Notes: a model not told the origin generated them from the sequence alone. 8,577 nucleotides of DNA from Coriobacteriales bacterium (GCA_031290695.1 JAITNB010000021.1:1-8577); one strand, 5' to 3'. Positions 1-7,526 are shown, counted from the stretch's first letter. Translations and numbers: made by a program.

Positions 1-428
1 GAGACCAAATCTTCACTTGAACGGCTTAAAATATTGACTACGGTACCAATTTGCTCAAGTCTTCGTTCGTTTACTGCTGCACCTTTGACAATGTACTTCT
101 TGAGCACCGTGTTTGCCCATCGCCTGAATTCAATGGCTTTAGCAGAGTTGGCGCGATAGCCAACTGAGAGGATAACATCAAGGTTGTAGTATTTTACTGG
201 TCGATCAGATTTTGCAATGTGCATTTTTTGCACATTGCTTTCTTCCTCAACCTCGCCGCTTTTGAAGATGTTGTTGATATGCCTGGTAGCACCAGTTCTG
301 TCAATACCAAACAACTCTGCTATCTGCTGATGGGTGGCCCAGACTGTCTCTTGCTCAGGATCAATAACCAGACAGATATCCACATCTTTGACACTAAAGA
401 TAACTATCTCATTCTCTGGTTGTGTCAT
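1..428 (-). CDS. RhuM family protein, C-terminus cut off by window edge
   Basis: This minus-strand reading frame is open from an ATG at 428 to the window edge and gives 142 codons without a stop, so the C-terminal part lies outside. The protein begins MTQPENEIVIFSVKDVDI and continues with WATHQQIAELFGIDRTGATRHI (residues 30-51, quoted in two pieces: WATHQQIAELFG, then IDRTGATRHI), a helix-turn-helix-like stretch, then FKSGEVEEES, KYYNLDVILSVGYRANS (79-95) and EFRRWANTVLKKYIVKG (100-116). These segments are characteristic of the RhuM family (Pfam Virulence_RhuM), named after a gene of a Salmonella pathogenicity island; complete members are usually about 300 residues or more. The biochemical role is unknown, and these genes are often found in genomic islands. 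I chose ATG 428 because GGAGGT lies four bases upstream; an in-frame ATG at 440 is an alternative. Base composition is clearly lower in G+C than the fatty acid genes to the right, which suggests transfer. Confidence 0.88.
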   Translation of the reverse strand, partial: MTQPENEIVIFSVKDVDICLVIDPEQETVWATHQQIAELFGIDRTGATRHINNIFKSGEVEEESNVQKMHIAKSDRPVKYYNLDVILSVGYRANSAKAIEFRRWANTVLKKYIVKGAAVNERRLEQIGTVVNILSRSSEDLV

Positions 429-497
429 ATTAACCTCCATTCCTTATCTCCCTCAGATATTTCAGCGTATATAAATCATCATTTGTCTGCAATCGTC

Positions 498-503
498 ATT
501 ATA
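498..503 (-). promoter_or_regulatory. Candidate -10 element for the rhuM-like gene
   Basis: Read on the minus strand this is a perfect TATAAT, about 70 bases upstream of the rhuM-like start, in AT-rich DNA. I see no good -35 at the normal spacing; TTGCCA occurs but 24 bases upstream, which is too far. The call therefore rests on the -10 hexamer and its position only. Confidence 0.25.
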
Positions 504-545
504 GGTGTTGCCCACCTTTTATCCGACTGGCAAGTTATAAATGTG

Positions 546-559
546 TCGCTATAAAGCGA
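546..559. promoter_or_regulatory. Inverted repeat, possible operator
   Basis: TCGCT-ATAA-AGCGA is a perfect 5-base inverted repeat around a four-base centre. It lies in the divergent intergenic region between the rhuM-like gene and the methyltransferase gene. It could bind a dimeric regulator, but an arm length of five can occur by chance. Confidence 0.2.
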
Positions 560-561
560 TG

Positions 562-571
562 TTGTTAACAA
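562..571. promoter_or_regulatory. Perfect 10-base palindrome, possible operator
   Basis: TTGTTAACAA is a perfect palindrome three bases from the preceding inverted repeat, in the same divergent intergenic region. The two together could be a regulator-binding area controlling either flanking gene. No regulator family can be named from the sequence. Confidence 0.22.
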
Positions 572-621
572 ATTTTAGTACAGTCTTTGGGCAAATGCTT
601 TACACTGTTCTCACAAAGGTT

Positions 622-676
622 CCTCCCCGCTGACAAGAACCCAGGGGGTTCTTCCCGAAAGGGATAGGTGGGGAGG
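622..676 (+). ncRNA. Structured 5' leader element, riboswitch-like, class unknown
   Basis: A closed three-way junction can be drawn by hand. The outer helix pairs CCTCCCC (622-628) with GGGGAGG (670-676), and extends by a G-U and a C-G pair to 630/668. The second helix pairs AAGAACCC (635-642) with GGGTTCTT (646-653), eight perfect pairs with a three-base loop. The third is CCC-GAAA-GGG (654-663), capped by a GNRA tetraloop. Stacked helices, a GNRA loop and a purine-rich joining segment (ATAGGT, 664-669) are typical of metabolite-sensing leaders. The element lies about 95 bases before the methyltransferase start on the same strand. The 5' outer strand CTCCC (623-627) is also complementary to GGGAG of that gene's Shine-Dalgarno (762-766), so alternative pairing could control translation. 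The molybdenum cofactor (Moco) RNA class came to mind because of the helix arrangement, but I cannot confirm it from memory. No transcript start was identified. Confidence 0.5.
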
Positions 677-687
677 TCATTTTATAC

Positions 688-760
688 TCGCCCACATTTT
701 TCATATGCCGTTAACCTGGGCGAAATACCGTAGCGGGTACAATCGACTAAACACGGTTAA
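688..760 (+). promoter_or_regulatory. Leader segment with competing inverted repeats before methyltransferase gene
   Basis: TCGCCCA (688-694) can pair with TGGGCGA (717-723), seven perfect pairs with a 22-base loop. TTAACC (711-716), inside that loop, can pair with GGTTAA (755-760), just before the Shine-Dalgarno; this pairing would enclose a small TACC/GGTA hairpin (726-729/736-739). The two main pairings form a pseudoknot or exclude each other. This is the position expected for an expression platform of the upstream structured element. The pairings are seen in the sequence; the regulatory role is inferred. There is no clear run of T residues that would make a standard terminator. Confidence 0.3.
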
Positions 761-771
761 AGGGAGTCCTG

Positions 772-1629
772 TTGACGGTATCGGCCCTAACTAAAACGGA
801 TTGGAACCAGGAGTGGCTTAAGGTCATCGGTGGTGTGCGCACTCCTGATTCGGCAGCGTTTTGGAACGAGAAGGCAACGCGATGCCGCAAGACCGGCCAC
901 CTTCTCCATAACAGCGATGACCCCTATGTCCAGACCTTCATAGACTATGCCGGGATCCTGCCTGGCGAGACGATCCTTGACATCGGATGCGGCCCAGGGG
1001 CGCTTGCTATCCCCTTGGCCAAGGCCGGCCACCCGGTCACCGCAGTGGACTTCTCTCAGAAGATGCTTGCCATCCTGTTCAAGGGTGCCCACGGGCAAGG
1101 AGGGCTTGACATAACGCCGATGCTCGCCGACTGGCGCGATGACTGGGAGACGAAAGGGATAGAGTGCGCCGATGTGGTGCTTGCCTCACGCTCTATAGCT
1201 GCCAGTGACCTGGAGACGGCCATCCACAAGGTGAACAAATGGGCGCGCCGACGCGTCTGCATCTCGACCGCAGCCTGTGGCAGCCCCTGGTTCGACCGCG
1301 TGTTGGAAAACGCGCTCGGGCGGCATATCTGCCAGCATTCCAACTTTGCCTACTGCATGAATATCCTGTTCTCCATGGATATGCGCCCAGAGCTGCGGTT
1401 CATCGACAGCCCCAAGGATGAGAGCTGGCCCACCCGTGATGCCGCGGTTGCCGCCATCCTCAAACACGTCGCCCCCCTTGCCCCTGCCGAGGAGCCGCGC
1501 TTTGAGCGATACCTCGCAAAACACCTGATTGAGGCCACGGTCGATGGCGACCCCTGCCACCATGTATGGAAGCGCGATTACATCCGTGTAGTCGAATGGG
1601 CCTTCATCGCATGGGAGAAGCTCCAGTAA
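772..1629 (+). CDS. Class I SAM-dependent methyltransferase, substrate unknown
   Basis: The 285-residue product has a standard Rossmann-type methyltransferase core. Motif I is ILDIGCGPGALAIPLAKAG (68-86), which holds the methionine part of S-adenosylmethionine; the acidic residue at the end of strand beta-2 is in AVDFSQKML (91-99, Asp93); and LADWRDDW (118-125) is in the place of the adenine-binding motif. The N-terminal ~60 residues are rich in Trp, Arg and Lys (WNQEW, FWNEKATRC) and the C-terminal ~120 residues are aromatic and helical-looking; these probably set the substrate, which I cannot name. No DNA methyltransferase signature (such as NPPY or a C5 PCQ motif) is present, so a restriction-modification role is unlikely. 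The start is TTG at 772 with AGGGAG at 761-766; an in-frame stop at 748-750 leaves little choice. It appears to be a single-gene unit behind a structured leader, separated from acpP by 102 bases. Confidence 0.85.
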   Translation: MTVSALTKTDWNQEWLKVIGGVRTPDSAAFWNEKATRCRKTGHLLHNSDDPYVQTFIDYAGILPGETILDIGCGPGALAIPLAKAGHPVTAVDFSQKMLAILFKGAHGQGGLDITPMLADWRDDWETKGIECADVVLASRSIAASDLETAIHKVNKWARRRVCISTAACGSPWFDRVLENALGRHICQHSNFAYCMNILFSMDMRPELRFIDSPKDESWPTRDAAVAAILKHVAPLAPAEEPRFERYLAKHLIEATVDGDPCHHVWKRDYIRVVEWAFIAWEKLQ

Positions 1630-1731
1630 AAGCGTTCTTCTTGGCAGTGCCCCTTGACAAAAGTTTTGTTGAGAGGAAAATATACTCAAGTAATTTTAAC
1701 TAATATCTTTAAGTATCTTGAAGGGACCAAC
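1630..1731 (+). promoter_or_regulatory. Candidate promoter region of the fatty acid operon
   Basis: This gap between the methyltransferase gene and acpP is far more AT-rich than the genes on either side from about 1660 on. It contains a perfect TTGACA (1654-1659) and TATACT (1681-1686), but they are 21 bases apart, longer than the usual 16-18. TTGAGA (1669-1674) with TAATTT (1691-1696) at 16 bases is another pairing. TCAAG (1686-1690) and CTTGA (1717-1721) form a wide inverted repeat that might be an operator. I do not recognise the usual FapR or FabT binding sites. No intrinsic terminator for the methyltransferase gene is visible. Confidence 0.45.
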
Positions 1732-1971
1732 ATGGCAGAACGCACGTTTGAGAAAGTGCAGCAGGTGCTCGTGGATGGGCTGGGGGTCAGCCCAGAGGCC
1801 GTGACCCTTGAGGCAACCATCAATGACGATCTGGGGGCAGACTCGCTGGACGCGGTCGAGATCATCATGTCGCTTGAGGAGGAGTTCGACCTTGAGATCG
1901 AGGCAGCCACAGCCGAGACCCTTATTACCGTGGGCGACATCGTGGCCCTCGTCGACTCCCTCAAGGCATGA
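1732..1971 (+). CDS. acpP: Acyl carrier protein
   Basis: The 79-residue, strongly acidic protein is the standard size for the acyl carrier protein, which carries growing acyl chains as thioesters on a phosphopantetheine arm in the cytoplasm. The attachment site is Ser38 in DLGADSLDAVEIIM (33-46), the family signature. Helix I (FEKVQQVLVDGLGV) and the helix II to IV region (VEIIMSLEEEFDLEI to TVGDIVALVDSL) are complete. ATG 1732 is the start: AAGGGA lies six bases upstream and the protein begins at the family's usual position. A longer reading from TTG 1654 is possible but would add 26 residues with no counterpart in the family. It is the first gene of the operon; its stop codon overlaps the start of accB (ATGA), which indicates coupled translation. 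Confidence 0.96.
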   Translation: MAERTFEKVQQVLVDGLGVSPEAVTLEATINDDLGADSLDAVEIIMSLEEEFDLEIEAATAETLITVGDIVALVDSLKA

Positions 1972-2423
1972 CCGACCTCGAACATCTGGTCCGCGTTTTT
2001 GAGGAGCACGGCCTCACCCGCCTTGAGTACGAGCAGGACGGGCTGCGCGTCGCCCTTGAGAAACAGGCGGCCGCCACTCCCCTGCCGCCTTTTGCCCCCC
2101 CGTTGCCCACGGTCTCTCCGCAGGCCACCGGCCTACAGCTAACAGGCCAGACGACAGCCGAAACAGCCGAGGCAACCGGCATCGAAGGCACCACCAGGGT
2201 AACGGCCCCGCTCGTGGGCGTGGTCTACCGCTCGCAGGACCCCAGCACGCCGCCGTTTGTGACTGTTGGCGCACAGGTACGACAGGGCGACACCCTCTGC
2301 CTTATCGAAGCCATGAAGCTGTTCAACGAGATAACGGCGCCCTGTGACGGCACGGTGCTCGAGATACGCTTCGAGGACGGTGAGCTCGCAGAGTACGGGG
2401 CCCACCTGCTCACACTGGGATAA
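1968..2423 (+). CDS. accB: Biotin carboxyl carrier protein of acetyl-CoA carboxylase
   Basis: The 151-residue protein shuttles carboxyl groups between biotin carboxylase and carboxyltransferase during malonyl-CoA synthesis. The biotinylated lysine is Lys117 in CLIEAMKLFNEI (111-122). The C-terminal biotinyl domain (about 77-151) contains TAPLVGVVYRS and VRQGDTLCLIEAMK, and ends in the usual GELAEYGAHLLTLG. The N-terminal ~33 residues (LEHLVRVFEEHGLTRLEYEQDGLRVALEK) match the short N-terminal segment of the family. A Pro/Ala/Thr-rich flexible linker (about 34-75) lies between. Length is close to that of E. coli AccB (156). The start overlaps the acpP stop by ATGA, and accC follows after four bases. 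Confidence 0.95.
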   Translation: MTDLEHLVRVFEEHGLTRLEYEQDGLRVALEKQAAATPLPPFAPPLPTVSPQATGLQLTGQTTAETAEATGIEGTTRVTAPLVGVVYRSQDPSTPPFVTVGAQVRQGDTLCLIEAMKLFNEITAPCDGTVLEIRFEDGELAEYGAHLLTLG

Positions 2424-2427
2424 CGCG

Positions 2428-3801
<1,374 letters not shown>

Positions 3802-5454
3802 ATGGACATCTTCGCCATCTTTCGTGACCGCAAGGAGAAGCTCGACGCGCTTGCCGCCGAGCGTAGGGCCGTGCGCAAGGCGAATGCCCGGATACGTGTT
3901 GCAAGCCGCATCGACGAGGTGCTCGACCCCCGCTCAGGCACGGCCCTGTGCGGCGACATACGCCCCCACAACCCCCTCGACTTCCCCGGCTACGACGAGA
4001 AGCTCGCCTCCTACGCCCGCCGCACCGGTTATCCCGATGCCTTCCTCTGCCGCACCGGCGCCATCGGCGGCCGGCCTGTCGTGTGCGCCGAGCTGTTGGG
4101 CGACTTCATGATGGGCAGCATGGGCAGCGCGGTGGGCGAGGCCGTGTGCCGCAGTGCCGAGTACGCGTGCGAGCACCGAGTTCCCCTCATCATCTTTAGC
4201 GCCAGCGGCGGCGCCCGTATGCAGGAGGGCATGTTCTCGCTCATGCAGATGGCCAAGACCGCCGCCGCTATCCGTCGCCTTGCCGATGAAGGCGGGCTTT
4301 TTATCAGCGTCCTTACCCACCCCACCACGGGCGGCGTGACGGCGAGCTTCGCGTCGCTGGGAGACGTCACCCTCGCCGAGCCCCACGCGCTCATCGGCTT
4401 CGCCGGCCCCCGCGTCATCGAGCAGACCATCTCCGCCACGCTGCCCGAGGGCTTTCAGCGCGCTGAGTTTCAACTGGCCCACGGCTTTGTGGACGCCATC
4501 GTAAAGCGTGCCGACCTGCGCGCCACCCTTACCCGCCTGCTCGCCCTGCACCCCATACGAGAAGCCCACAAAACGGGCATAGGTCCTCGCGCCTCGCACA
4601 AGAATAACAGGGGAAGAACGTCTGCGGACAACAGCAAAACAACAGCGAGCAACAGCACACACATCCCGCATCTTTCTCCGCAGCAGAAAGTCGAGATGGC
4701 GCGCGCCGCCAACCGGCCGCACGCGCACGCCTTTATAGGCGCGCTGTTTGAGGACTTCTTCGAGCTGCATGGCGACCGGCACTTTGGTGACGACCGCGCC
4801 CTGCTCTGCGGCATCGCACGCTTTGAAGGACAGCCTGTCACGGTGGCCGCACACGTCAAGGGCGACAACCTCACCCATAACATCGCCGTCAACTTTGGCA
4901 TGCCCCACCCCGAGGGCTACCGCACGTTCATACGCGCGGTCAAACAGGCGGAGAAGTTTGGACGGCCCGTTATCACCTTCATCGACACACCGGGCGCGTA
5001 TCCGGGGCCCGGGGCCGAGGAGCGCGGGCAGGGCGAGGCCATCGCACGCTGCCTCTTTACGTTGAGCGCCCTCAAGGTGCCGGTGGTGGCCGTCGTCACC
5101 GGTGAGGGCGGCTCGGGCGGGGCGCTCGCGCTGGGCGTTGCCGACACCGTTATCATGCTTGAGCACGCAGTGTACTCGATACTCTCGCCCGAGGGCTTCG
5201 CGACCATCCTCTGGAAGGACGCCAAACGTGCGCCCGAGGCCTGTGAGGTCATGAAGCTCACCGCGCAGGACCTGCAGGGCTTTGGCATGGTCGACACGGT
5301 GGTCCCTGAGCCAGCGGGCGGCGTACAGGCAGACCCTGCCGCCGTGATGGCCTGCCTGCACGGCCACCTGCACGACGCGCTGGAAGGGCTGTGCGCGCTC
5401 GACACCGCAACGCTCGTGCAACGGCGCTACAACCGCTACCGATCGTTCACGTGA
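3802..5454 (+). CDS. accDA: Acetyl-CoA carboxylase carboxyltransferase, AccD-AccA fusion
   Basis: One 550-residue protein holds both carboxyltransferase subunits, which transfer the carboxyl group from biotin to acetyl-CoA to give malonyl-CoA. The beta (AccD) part is about residues 1-250: SASGGARMQEGMFSLMQMAK (133-152), HPTTGGVTASFASLGD (173-188) and EFQLAHGFVDAIV (222-234) are AccD motifs. The alpha (AccA) part is about 289-550: LFEDFFELHGDRHFGDD (315-331), DTPGAYPGPGAEERGQGEAI (395-414), TGEGGSGGALALGVAD (433-448) and YSILSPEGFATILWKD (458-473). A polar, low-complexity linker (about 252-288, KNNRGRTSADNSKTTASNS) joins them. The usual N-terminal zinc finger of AccD with four Cys is missing; the first 75 residues have only Cys50 and a charged helix. 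GAGGAGG (3784-3790) precedes the start. The frame is open throughout, so this is a true single polypeptide unless cleaved afterwards. Confidence 0.94.
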   Translation: MDIFAIFRDRKEKLDALAAERRAVRKANARIRVASRIDEVLDPRSGTALCGDIRPHNPLDFPGYDEKLASYARRTGYPDAFLCRTGAIGGRPVVCAELLGDFMMGSMGSAVGEAVCRSAEYACEHRVPLIIFSASGGARMQEGMFSLMQMAKTAAAIRRLADEGGLFISVLTHPTTGGVTASFASLGDVTLAEPHALIGFAGPRVIEQTISATLPEGFQRAEFQLAHGFVDAIVKRADLRATLTRLLALHPIREAHKTGIGPRASHKNNRGRTSADNSKTTASNSTHIPHLSPQQKVEMARAANRPHAHAFIGALFEDFFELHGDRHFGDDRALLCGIARFEGQPVTVAAHVKGDNLTHNIAVNFGMPHPEGYRTFIRAVKQAEKFGRPVITFIDTPGAYPGPGAEERGQGEAIARCLFTLSALKVPVVAVVTGEGGSGGALALGVADTVIMLEHAVYSILSPEGFATILWKDAKRAPEACEVMKLTAQDLQGFGMVDTVVPEPAGGVQADPAAVMACLHGHLHDALEGLCALDTATLVQRRYNRYRSFT

Positions 5455-5473
5455 GAAAGACAGGAAGAACCGT

Positions 5474-6526
5474 ATGAGATTTATGGGAACCGGCAGCGCC
5501 GCCCCCGCCAACCGCGTAACCAATACCATGCTCGCGCAGCTGGTCGACACCAGCGACGAGTGGATTGTGAGCCGCACCGGTATCCGCGAGCGCCGCATCG
5601 CCCAAAGTGAGACCACCCTCTCACTCGACACCCAGGCAGCCCAGTACGCCCTCCAGGCCGCCGGTATTCGCACGGCGGGAAGCGCCCCTTTGTCCTGGGT
5701 GCCGCACGGCGGGGTGCTGCACGGCGGGGTGCTGCAAGGCGGGCAGCACGGGGGAGAACCGCATGGCGGGCAGCAGCCCGCCGCCGCCCCGCTAACCCCC
5801 AGCATAACGGATGTGGATACGTGCGAGCTCGCCCTTATCATCTGCGCCACGGTCACGGCAGAGCAGTCATGCCCCTCGCTGGCCTGCCTGTTGCAGCGCG
5901 CACTGGGGCTGCCGCAGAACATCCTCACCTTCGACCTCAATGCCGCCTGTAGCGGCTTCATCTACGCCCTCATCACGGCGCAGTCGCTGCTGCGGCCGGG
6001 GCAATATGCCCTCGTGGTTGGCAGCGAGGTACTGTCCCACGTCGTCGACTTCACCGACCGCAACACCTGCGTGCTCTTTGGCGACGGTGCCGGTGCCGCA
6101 GTTGTCACGCCGTCGGGTGCGCCCTTTCGCTGGACTGCGGCCGCACAGGGCGGCGATGAGCTGCTCTCCATCACCCGCTACATCCATATGGACGGCCCCG
6201 CCGTGTTTCGCTTTGCTGTCGAGTCCCTCGTGAGCAGTGTGCGGGAGGTCTGCGCGCAGGGCGGTATCGACGTCACCACGCTCGACCAGGTTATCTGCCA
6301 TCAGGCAAACGAGCGCATCATCACGAGCGCGGCCCGCCGCCTGGAACTGCCCCCCGAGCGCTTCTTCATGAATCTGGACCGGTACGGCAACACCAGCGCG
6401 GCAAGCATCCCCCTTGCTATCGACGAGGCCGTACGGGCTGGCGCGATAGCGCCAGGCCAACAGGTAGTGCTGGCAGGTTTTGGCGGCGGCCTCACCTCAG
6501 GGGCCATCTACCTGGTATGGGAATAG
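5474..6526 (+). CDS. fabH: 3-oxoacyl-ACP synthase III with HGG-repeat insertion
   Basis: The 350-residue protein is the condensing enzyme that starts fatty acid chains by joining acetyl- or branched acyl-CoA to malonyl-ACP. The N-terminal signature VDTSDEWIVSRTGIRERRIA (24-43) is intact. The catalytic triad is Cys159 (NAACSGF), His276 (CHQANERII) and Asn306 (RYGNTSAAS), and the GDGAGAAV and C-terminal AGFGGGLTSGA motifs are present. Two departures stand out. About 45 extra residues (roughly 67-112) sit after the AAGIR helix where E. coli FabH has a short turn; they include a His-Gly-Gly repeat (76-99). The stretch between Cys and His is about 15 residues shorter than in E. coli (117 versus 132), missing part of the loop before IHMDGPAVFRFAV. 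All catalytic residues remain, so the enzyme is probably active. AGGAAG lies upstream of ATG 5474; the gap to accDA is 19 bases. Confidence 0.93.
   Translation: MRFMGTGSAAPANRVTNTMLAQLVDTSDEWIVSRTGIRERRIAQSETTLSLDTQAAQYALQAAGIRTAGSAPLSWVPHGGVLHGGVLQGGQHGGEPHGGQQPAAAPLTPSITDVDTCELALIICATVTAEQSCPSLACLLQRALGLPQNILTFDLNAACSGFIYALITAQSLLRPGQYALVVGSEVLSHVVDFTDRNTCVLFGDGAGAAVVTPSGAPFRWTAAAQGGDELLSITRYIHMDGPAVFRFAVESLVSSVREVCAQGGIDVTTLDQVICHQANERIITSAARRLELPPERFFMNLDRYGNTSAASIPLAIDEAVRAGAIAPGQQVVLAGFGGGLTSGAIYLVWE
5699..5770 (+). repeat. Short tandem repeat inside fabH, about 15-base units
   Basis: Five imperfect in-frame units lie head to tail: 5699-5713, 5714-5728, 5729-5743, a 12-base unit at 5744-5755, and 5756-5770. 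The first three are nearly identical (GTGCTGCACGGCGGG and one-base variants). They encode VPHGG, VLHGG, VLQGG, QHGG and EPHGG. As all units are multiples of three bases, gain or loss by slippage would change protein length without breaking the frame. A related CACGGCGGGA also occurs just upstream (5671-5680). Confidence 0.9.
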
Positions 6527-6584
6527 CAAAAAACGACGCACCGGAGGAAGGCACGCTGCAATGACAGACAGGAGAGGACCCACC

Positions 6585-7526
6585 ATGCACGCAACACTGG
6601 ACACGCTGCTCGGAATCAGATACCCACTCATCCAAGGCGGCATGGCACAGATCGCCACCGGTGGCTTCGCGGCTGCCGTGAGCGAGGCGGGCGGCCTGGG
6701 GCTCATCGCCACAGGCGGCTTCACGGCAGACGAGCTGCGTGAGCAGATCGCACAGGCGCGCTCGCTCACCCAGCAGCCCTTTGGCGTGAACCTCATGCTC
6801 ATGCACCCGCAAGCAGAGGAGCTTGCTGCGCTCATCGCCGAGCAGCGCATCCCCGTGGTGACCACCGGCGCCGGCAACCCTGCCGCCTTTATCCCCGCCT
6901 GGAAGGAGGCGGGCAGCAAGGTCTTCCCCGTCATCCCCAGCGTCGCCCTCGCCGTGCGCATGGCGCGCTGCGGCGCAGACGGCGTGATAGCCGAGGGTAC
7001 CGAGAGCGGCGGCCATGTGGGCGAGCTCACCACGATGGCGCTCGTGCCTCAGGTCGCCCAGGCCGTGGGCATCCCCGTCATCGCCGCCGGCGGCATCGCC
7101 ACGGGCGCACAGCTCTGTGCCGCGTTTGCACTGGGGGCCTGTGGCGCGCAGCTGGGCACCGCTCTCCTTGCAAGCGACGAATGTCCCATACACAACAACT
7201 ACAAACAGGCACTCCTTGCCGCCCACGATACCTCGACCGTCGTCACCGGCCGCGGCGGCGGCACCCCGGTACGCGTGCTCAAGAACCAGATGGCCCGCGA
7301 ATACCTGCGTTTGGAGAAGGAGAAGACCGAGCTCAACCGCGAGGCGATGGAGACCCTCACCCTGGGCTCCCTGAGAAGGGCCGTGCTCGACGGCGATACC
7401 CAGACCGGCTCCTTCATGGCAGGACAGGTCGCCGGTCAGATAAAGGAAATACGCCCCGTCGCCCAGATACTTGCCGCGTTGATGGAGGGCTACGAAGAGA
7501 CGAGACGGAGGTTGCCCGCGCTATGA
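6585..7526 (+). CDS. fabK: Enoyl-ACP reductase II, FMN-dependent
   Basis: The 313-residue product belongs to the nitronate monooxygenase-like TIM barrel family and matches FabK, the flavin-dependent enzyme that reduces trans-2-enoyl-ACP in the last step of each elongation cycle. It opens with [21 protein letters not shown] (8-28), the flavin-binding start. The key histidine is His144 in [15 protein letters not shown] (136-150), and [35 protein letters not shown] (163-197) forms the phosphate-binding end of the barrel. The C-terminal part ([21 protein letters not shown], later [15 protein letters not shown]) is typical of FabK and not of nitronate monooxygenases. Start choice is open: ATG 6585 (used) fits family length and has GAGAGGA six bases upstream; ATG 6561, eight codons earlier, has the stronger GGAGGAAGG nine bases upstream. 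The stop codon overlaps the fabG start (ATGA). Confidence 0.94.
   Translation: MHATLDTLLGIRYPLIQGGMAQIATGGFAAAVSEAGGLGLIATGGFTADELREQIAQARSLTQQPFGVNLMLMHPQAEELAALIAEQRIPVVTTGAGNPAAFIPAWKEAGSKVFPVIPSVALAVRMARCGADGVIAEGTESGGHVGELTTMALVPQVAQAVGIPVIAAGGIATGAQLCAAFALGACGAQLGTALLASDECPIHNNYKQALLAAHDTSTVVTGRGGGTPVRVLKNQMAREYLRLEKEKTELNREAMETLTLGSLRRAVLDGDTQTGSFMAGQVAGQIKEIRPVAQILAALMEGYEETRRRLPAL

Noticed and set aside
219..554. A 111-codon plus-strand open frame at the left end
   Set aside because: It is antisense to the rhuM-like gene, which shows clear family motifs; the frame has no recognisable domain or ribosome binding site.
635..690. Intrinsic terminator at the leader hairpins
   Set aside because: The strong hairpins are followed by TCATTTTATAC, not a solid run of T, and there is no plus-strand gene upstream in the window to terminate.
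772..1629. Methyltransferase gene plus RhuM gene as a restriction-modification or defence pair
   Set aside because: The methyltransferase lacks DNA methylase motifs, the two genes are divergent, and no nuclease is visible.
1654..1731. Extended acyl carrier protein start at TTG 1654
   Set aside because: The 26 added residues come from AT-rich promoter-like DNA; ATG 1732 has a good ribosome binding site and fits the normal 79-residue length.
5699..5770. Possible CRISPR-like or intergenic repeat array
   Set aside because: The units are about 15 bases with no spacers and are in frame inside fabH.
3934..5961. A 675-codon open frame on the minus strand antisense to accDA and fabH
   Set aside because: It lies opposite two clear enzymes, matches no family I know, and its Cys-Pro-rich stretch is just the reverse of the fabH tandem repeat. 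High GC favours such long antisense frames.
7181..7522. A 114-codon N-terminal extension of the fabG frame
   Set aside because: It overlaps the fabK coding region out of frame, and FabG homology begins just after the ATG at 7523.
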